A stretch of 64,000 nucleotides of DNA from Trichuris trichiura (lineage: Eukaryota > Nematoda > Enoplea > Trichinellida > Trichuridae): assembly GCA_037903355.1 (NCBI GenBank), contig JBAJFE010000001.1:434001-498000 (forward strand), written 5' to 3'. Below, piece after piece: positions 58,376 to 64,000 of this stretch (its first letter is position 1; each line of letters begins with the position of its first letter). Both the position numbers and the translations under genes were made by a program. The notes beneath the pieces are model-generated. The model was not told where the DNA came from. It saw only the letters and a program-made list of their open reading frames with translations, and searched no databases.

Positions 58376-61250
58376 AAAGTTTTGAAAAAGGCTACTACAA
58401 CGAAAAAATACTGCTCTCACTACCGACAGAAAACTATTGGATACAACAGACTTTCGAAGACGACCTTCGCAGGCATTTTATGTATTCCTCGCTAGAACCT
58501 TAACTGCGAGCGCTAGCCCGTTTTTTTGGTGCACAGCACATCTACGTTTCCAGAATGATTTATTATCATGGCCCACGTCGAATTCTAGTAATGAAACTAC
58601 ACAATAGAAAAGGCAAAATGTTGTCAAGCAAAGTTTGAAGGCCAAAGTTTAAACTCGACAAATCGAGCACAACGCAGCAGCTGCGAGAAGGCATCAGTGC
58701 GCAGTCGACCTGATGCTGACGCTTTAAATCGATTCAGAAAATAGCTATCCATCATAGCGCTTTTACTAGGACGACAGTTTAACGAGCCTGACTACGAATC
58801 TGCCGGGTGGTCTTCCGTAAGACGGGCAGTCAGGCACAGACCACCTAAAACGCAATTCAATTCAGAATTTTCATTTGCAGATGCGCATTTTCTCTGCGTT
58901 TGAAGTCGTAGTTCTGCTTTCTAGGTTTTCCACGTGAAATGCCTGCTCTGGTGTTCAGTATAACTTAATAGGTCGAGCAAGGTCAATTTTTCATTTTATT
59001 CTACTAAAAGTGTGGCTGCTTAAACGCGCTTATCTGCATCTTCGCTCATTTAGTACAGCTTCCAGTTACTATTGACAAATTAACTGAAAAGTTCATTTCT
59101 TAATCTTCTTTTACTTTTTGAAGTCCTACTGCCAATGGTTCCTCGTATCTATATGCTCGGACGACAGGCACGCGCTTTTGACTGCAGCTGTAGAGATAGG
59201 TTTTTTGGCTTGTCGCTGGATCCCTCACCTCAAGGCTTAGAGATAGTGCAATATGATTCATCACAACATATGCACCAGTTCTAAACCTCGTCATGAGGGA
59301 ACTGATGATCAAAAATGAAAGCGAAATGATAGCTACCTTAGTTCCTTCGAACTGCCAACATTAGCGTATCTTACTCACTCTCGTTGATGGGATAAAAACT
59401 TACAGTTACTGGATTGTTAAAGGTAAGCCGAACCACTATTTAAATGTCAGCGCAAAGCTTTGTTCTTCAACAAGTCAAAACGGCAGCTTATGTGATACAT
59501 TTTCCTTGCATTAACAAAAGTTAAACGAACTTTGCCGAAACTTTCTCAGTAACACTTTGAAACATCGTGTTCATTACGGTAATTCAGTGCAGCTATCATA
59601 ATCAAGTTACTCTGGTTGTGCCCTAAGCTAAGAGTGACAGGAAAGTACGAAACGTCTTCGTAGCTTGTGGAGAAATTCCTGCAATGTCTAGCTATACGAC
59701 TTTCAGTTACTTTCCTGATAATGCATGCGATGGGTTGCTTCAGTGAAATATTCCCGCGTGAAGTCAGAAAAATTTTTGGAAAACACTTACTTTTCAAACC
59801 GATTCATCTGAATTCTCATATCCAGGATGAACTTAAAACTCAGTATCCGCTGCACTTGGCCCATTGAACTAGACAATCTACTCCCATCAGTTACAGGAAA
59901 ATCGATTCCGCTTTTCACAGTTCCTAAGCCAGCGCCCTTTTTACCCAGTTTCACACTAATTGCGCTTTCAGGATGTGAAAAGCCAAGGTAAAGTAATCAT
60001 CAACTACTAAATCGAGGGAATCTATATAGCCATTTGTCAATTGGATTTTACATTAGAAATGAAAGCGGCCAGAAGGCTATTCGCATTCTAGCTGTGATAG
60101 ATTTCAAAGCTCTCTATCAACAACTGAATGCGATTAGTCTTCATGACCAGGCAAATAGCGACTAGAGGAACCTTGAGAAGACTGCCAAACAGTGTAGAAC
60201 CGACGAAAACACAGTGCACAACTTTCCAGCTGCGTAACGATTTCTAACAGCCAACCTGAAACAAGCCATCTTAGCATATTGTCACTCAAAGCCTGTCGAG
60301 CGAGAAGGGAAGAAGCGCGGCGATCGTCCACGAATAGGGGCTAAGTTTACAGTAACAGCCGAGGTCCTAGCGCAGGAAGGGAGAGAGATAAAAAAGTTGC
60401 TACAAACGTGAAACGTCATCACCTCTAGCCCCCATATAACCAGGATAATATCAACAGCGTTCTTCTACCTTCGTGCGAGAATTCGCTAGCGTTTGCTCTG
60501 AGAAACCTTCCGATAAGAATAAAAAACTTGTATCATCGTGCCTACAGGTGGCCGATAAGTCATCTACGCGATCATCTCTCGATGGACAATGGAAATGAGC
60601 AAACATCTCGAAACGCCTCGCACTTACGGCGCGGATTCTTGAGAACGATCAAAGTCACCGCCAGGGGTCGACTGGCAAGGAATGTCCGCCTGTTGTCAAG
60701 TGGCAGCAGCTATCCGCTCTTCGAATCGCCAAGAACGAAGCCAGTTCGACTTTCTATTAATGCATTCAGCAAAAGCGATGCTAAGATAATCTGATAAGTG
60801 GCGCAAAATTGTTGGTAAAACGCCCAGTCGGGGAGAACCTAAGCTGAATAACACTACCGTAAAAGACTGTACAAGTGCGAAAAGTTGCAATAGCGTTTGA
60901 GTAATTCAGCATTTAGCACAATTCACAGAAGGTTCTGTCCTATCAAAACTCCTAGAAAAATGAAACAGACGATGTTGGAGACTGTTGCAAAATGTTCAAA
61001 CGTGGCTATAAGCAAATTTTTGTTCTTTGGTAAATCGTTTACATTTGCTGATAGAGCTAGGTTTGAATAGTTGACCAGTAATTGAACCTTAATGCTTGCA
61101 CACACTCGTTGAGAATTTTAATAAAAACCATTTCCTTTTTTCTCATCAGCATACCTGACTGTACTTTTTTTCTAATACATTTGCTCATTAAGTAATAGAT
61201 AAGAAAATGTTTCTGAAAATCTTCTATGACTTTTCCTATTTTTCTGTGTT
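58376..61250. other. Long stretch without recognised gene
   Basis: About 2.9 kb. The plus frame 60528-60794 (88 codons, Arg-rich) and minus frames near 59100 and 59546 have no family features or splice support. Confidence 0.35.
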
Positions 61251-61254
61251 GGAG

Positions 61255-61410
61255 TCTGTAATTAAGCAAAATAATCGCTCATTCGTCCGTTCGTAGAGCA
61301 ATTGTTTCGTTTAATCACAGATAACAACACAGAAAAATGGGAAAAGCCGCAGAAGATCTTCAGAAACATGAAACACATTCCCGTTACAAAGCACTCCGTG
61401 TTCTAGATAA
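61255..61410. repeat. Remnant of the CCAGCACAAACGCCC hairpin family
   Basis: GCTCATTCGTCCGTTCGTAG, AGCAATTG, then TTAATCACAGATAAC and CGTTACAAAGCACTC parallel the right half of the element at 51820-51940. Confidence 0.5.
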
Positions 61411-61678
61411 GAAAAGCTGAAAAAGTTGAAAACTGGTTGATTCCCTGTTGTGCGCAACAAGACTCCAAGCTTACTGAAACTATCTGTTTCCGTCTTCACT
61501 GGTGTCAAGCAGAGGACGGAAGTAGACAATTTCCAAAAACGTCGACTTTCTATTACGTACAACGAGAATGAATCATGTTTCAACGTTTTTTCGTTATGAA
61601 GAGAACATACACCGTCGCAGATAAGGAAAAGTTGTACCGCACCAGGCGTGTTGCAAATACCAAACGGGAAAAAGCAAT

Positions 61679-61972
61679 TTATTTTAAACCACACGCCAGA
61701 GACGGCAACCCCGGCGTCCCAGTGAGCCTGGGCCGAAATCCGACTATGAGAGCGCGGCCCACAGAGCGACATTCGGTGTCGGACTCGACAGTGACGAGAG
61801 AGCACGACCTCTGGATCGGCGTGAGAACCTGACATCGACGGCTTAACATAAACGCGGCCAAGATCAGGATTAGCGCCAGTCCCGTGGCCTGCTTCCGAGT
61901 GAGCGAATTAGGCGATAGCTGAAGAGCCCGCATTCCGTGGGAACGGGCAGAGCAGAGGTCGTAGAAGGCCAT
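61679..61972 (-). CDS. Possible first exon of a type II membrane protein
   Basis: Open frame of 97 codons in locally GC-rich DNA. A short N-terminus with ARSHG and TRKQ is followed by a hydrophobic segment TGLALILILAAFMLS (about residues 31-45), flanked by basic residues, as in signal anchors. There is no recognisable domain and no downstream exons were found. It borders a pogo-type element at 61976. It may be chance or transposon-derived. Confidence 0.25.
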   Translation of the reverse strand: MAFYDLCSARSHGMRALQLSPNSLTRKQATGLALILILAAFMLSRRCQVLTPIQRSCSLVTVESDTECRSVGRALIVGFRPRLTGTPGLPSLACGLK

Positions 61973-61975
61973 ATA

Positions 61976-62207
61976 GAGTCGGCCCTCTTTATCCGCGGAT
62001 TCTATACAACGCGGTTTGTCCGGTGTGAAATAGCGACGTCATCTTTTACACCGAAGTACACGGGATAAATTCCAGAACAGCCAGTGGTTGCTGAAAGCGC
62101 TTGGTGAGAAACGCAGTCAGCGAATGCGAGGACTTAGGTGCCATCCATGAGGTCATGGACGTAGTGAATATTGCCAAGGAGTGGGGAGGTGAGGGTTTCT
62201 CCTACAT
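61976..62207 (+). mobile_element. Pogo/Tigger internal-deletion element, copy 3 (left part)
   Basis: From GAGTCGGCCCTCTTTATCCG it parallels 33432-33680, including GACGTCATCTTTTACAC and the coding stretch DLGAIHEVMDVVNIAKEWGG then EGFS. It stops where the hAT-like end at 62208 begins. The right end is not found. Confidence 0.8.
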
Positions 62208-63140
62208 CAGGGATTCCCACATGGGGTCCCGGGGGCCCCTTGGGGACCCTGGAAAACGTGAAGGGGGCCCTGGGAAGAATTGGGGGTTTAGCGGGTCCCT
62301 GGGAGCTTACGCGGGAGGGGAGGGCTCAGGGGATCCCTGGTAGTCAGTGCCGCAGGACGAGAGCGATGTGCTGTTCAGGATAGTGAGGCAAGGAGACCTG
62401 TGATTACTCCTGACGACTATCAAGCCAGACGCGGATAAATTAGTAGCACTGCACCATACCCAGTCATCGCACTGAGGTAAGATCAAGCGACTGTCGTCTT
62501 CCTCCGAGGAAATACTGAATTTAGATTCAGTGTTGCGCAGCCCTGAGAACAGCATCGCAGCCTGACTTACAAATTGCGCTACCATTGCTGACAGCCCAAA
62601 AAATTGAGGGAAGAGGAAACCCAGTGCGGCGCTTGTACTCTGAAGGCTCCCTGATCTGCAATTAGCCGGCTTAAGTCCAGCAATACGAAAAGAACGCCTT
62701 CAGTGCCAACTAAAGAACTAGAGGCGTTAACGGTTTCGAATATCGTTAAGGAGCTTTCACCGTATACGGCAGCCGGCTTCCTTACCAACCATTTCGGTAT
62801 AGTGTAGAAAAGAAATTCAGCGTTGACATCGCATCGCCAGGTTTTCCAGCCATTGATCGCACACTCAACTTTCACAGCGCAAACCATTGGGTCCTACTTG
62901 TGGCTGACAAGATCCGCAGGTTAATAAGGCTTTTAATGACGACCTGGCTTAATTGTTTTTTCTTTGGCATGCACAGTAGGCAGCGAAGTCAATTCTACAT
63001 TCTGCAGCCTGTCTCAGGTGTTGAACTACTTGTAAAAATTCACAACAACGTACCAGGCGCACCTGAGGATAGCAGAAGCAGGAGAATTACGTTGGGGAGA
63101 ATGACGGGGGCCCTGGCTCCAAAAAGGTTGGGAAACACTG
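62208..63140. mobile_element. hAT-type element, GC-rich ends
   Basis: The start CAGGGATTCCCACATGGGG and the end AAAGGTTGGGAAACACTG resemble the termini of 46340-46594, and a GGGGGCCCTGG-type interior is seen near both ends. The left flank is a pogo element and the right flank is Copia coding. The 8-bp flanks TCCTACAT and TCTTAGAG agree at only five positions. It may be two hAT ends brought together, not one insertion. Interior frames are unrecognised. Confidence 0.6.
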
Positions 63141-64000
63141 TCTTAGAGTGTTCAGCTGCGACGCGTACGTGTGACTGCCAGCACAGAACAGAAGGAAACT
63201 CGACGCAAAGGCGACAAAAGTGGCATTTGTTGGTTACGATTCGAGTGATAAGACCTACAGGATCTACGATTCTCGGAAGCATCGAGTGGAAGAAGTGACG
63301 GACGTGAAGTTTAACGAGTCTTTAGTAAAGAAAGTAGTTCTTTTTGAGGGAAAAGAAGAAAAATGGATCTCGACGTAGAACGAAAATCGAACAGAATCCC
63401 TGGTAAAGTGTATCGGTACGGACAAGAAAGAGTCTTGTCTTAAGAGGGGGCCTGGAAGACCACCTGGAAGCAGAAACTGGGAAAGGTCCTCGTTGCCTCT
63501 GACAATGGAACTTCGTCTGAGAGAAGGTAGTCCGTCAGCAATGCCTGTACATGCTGACCCTGAAAGTGTGGAAGATGCGCTTGGAAGCCCAGAGGCATAC
63601 AAGTGGAAGGAAGCCATGAATGAAGAAATTAAAGCGTTGCGAAAGAACAACACTTGGGTGCTAACTGATCTTCATCCTGACAGGAAAGCAGTGCAGTGCA
63701 AATGGATTTTCAAAACTAAAATAAATCCAAAAGGAAAAGTGAATAGAAACAAGGCCAGACTTGTTGCAAAGGGATTCACACAACGTCCAGAAATCGATTA
63801 CTTCTAGACTTTTGCACCAGTTGCTCGCTATAAATCTATTCGTACAGTGCTAGCTATAGTTGCAGGCGAGCACTTGGAAATCCTGCAATTTGATGTTAAA
63901 ACTGCGTTCTTGCATAAAACTATTGACGAAATGATCTACATGGATCAACGTCCGTGTTTCGATAATCAGTCCGGACGAGTCTGCAAGTTGCAACGTGCAA
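63141..64000 (+). pseudogene. Copia pol fragment, integrase end to reverse transcriptase (runs off window)
   Basis: AFVGYDSSDKTYRIYDSRKH (about 63215-63275) is the integrase-end motif. VEDALGSPEAYKWKEAMNEE, CKWIFKTKINPKGKVNRNKA, RLVAKGFTQRPEIDYF (63570-63806) and then VLAIVAGEHLEILQFDVKTA, FLHKTIDEMIYMDQ (63845-63945) are reverse transcriptase. In-frame stops at 63379 and 63805 and a stop-containing start indicate decay, but it is better preserved than the copy at 1384. The catalytic YVDD region would lie beyond the window. Confidence 0.92.

Noticed and set aside
60528..60794. 88-codon Arg/Ser-rich frame as a possible gene
   Set aside because: No recognisable domain, splice signals or neighbouring exons; length is within what chance gives in 64 kb.

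Overview
The window is genomic DNA from a small invertebrate. Real genes are split by very short introns (about 43-66 nt is usual), lie close together, and carry AATAAA polyadenylation signals. I could not identify the species. The p38 kinase, Prickle and Ly6-type proteins, together with Copia, mariner, pogo/Tigger and hAT elements, fit a nematode, possibly a clade I (Trichuris/Trichinella-like) one; that placement is inference.

Six host genes can be modelled with consistent splice phases. They are RNASEH2B (+, 4505-5763), CPSF6 (-, 5962-8384, convergent with it), a two-pass membrane protein of unknown function (+, 8895-9870, divergent from CPSF6), a p38 MAP kinase (+, 22136-23668, ten exons), Prickle (+, 29444-31429, PET plus three LIM domains) and a GPI-anchored Ly6/uPAR-like protein (-, 38302-41378). 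They belong to unrelated processes: ribonucleotide removal from DNA, pre-mRNA 3' processing, stress signalling, planar cell polarity and a cell-surface protein.

Most of the rest is mobile DNA, much of it nested. It includes decayed Copia retrotransposons (1-3.6 kb and 63.1-64 kb), mariners (11.0-13.6 and 57.1-58.0 kb), two copies of one Tigger/pogo-like transposon (19.5-21.4 and 44.2-45.9 kb), pogo-type non-autonomous elements with TA duplications (17.4-21.6, 33.4-34.6, 37.1, 47.1-48.8 and 49.4-50.8 kb), hAT elements with 8-bp duplications (0.9, 10.0, 46.0-46.8, 49.5 and 62.2 kb), a hAT transposase relic (52.2-53.9 kb) and several families of long hairpin elements.

The most interesting signal is a family of MULE-like foldback elements (17.7, 47.2, 55.4 and 58.2 kb, with relatives at 18.0-18.9, 24.1 and 50.8 kb). 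The clearest copies have target duplications of about 10-13 bp and an extra terminal module on the left side only. One copy is a hairpin with perfect 117-bp arms and a one-base loop. Another, at 55.4 kb, carries at its hairpin centre a 319-bp piece of the hAT transposase relic that lies 3 kb away, about 98 percent identical. This looks like gene-fragment capture of the Pack-MULE kind, apparently through the hairpin centre.
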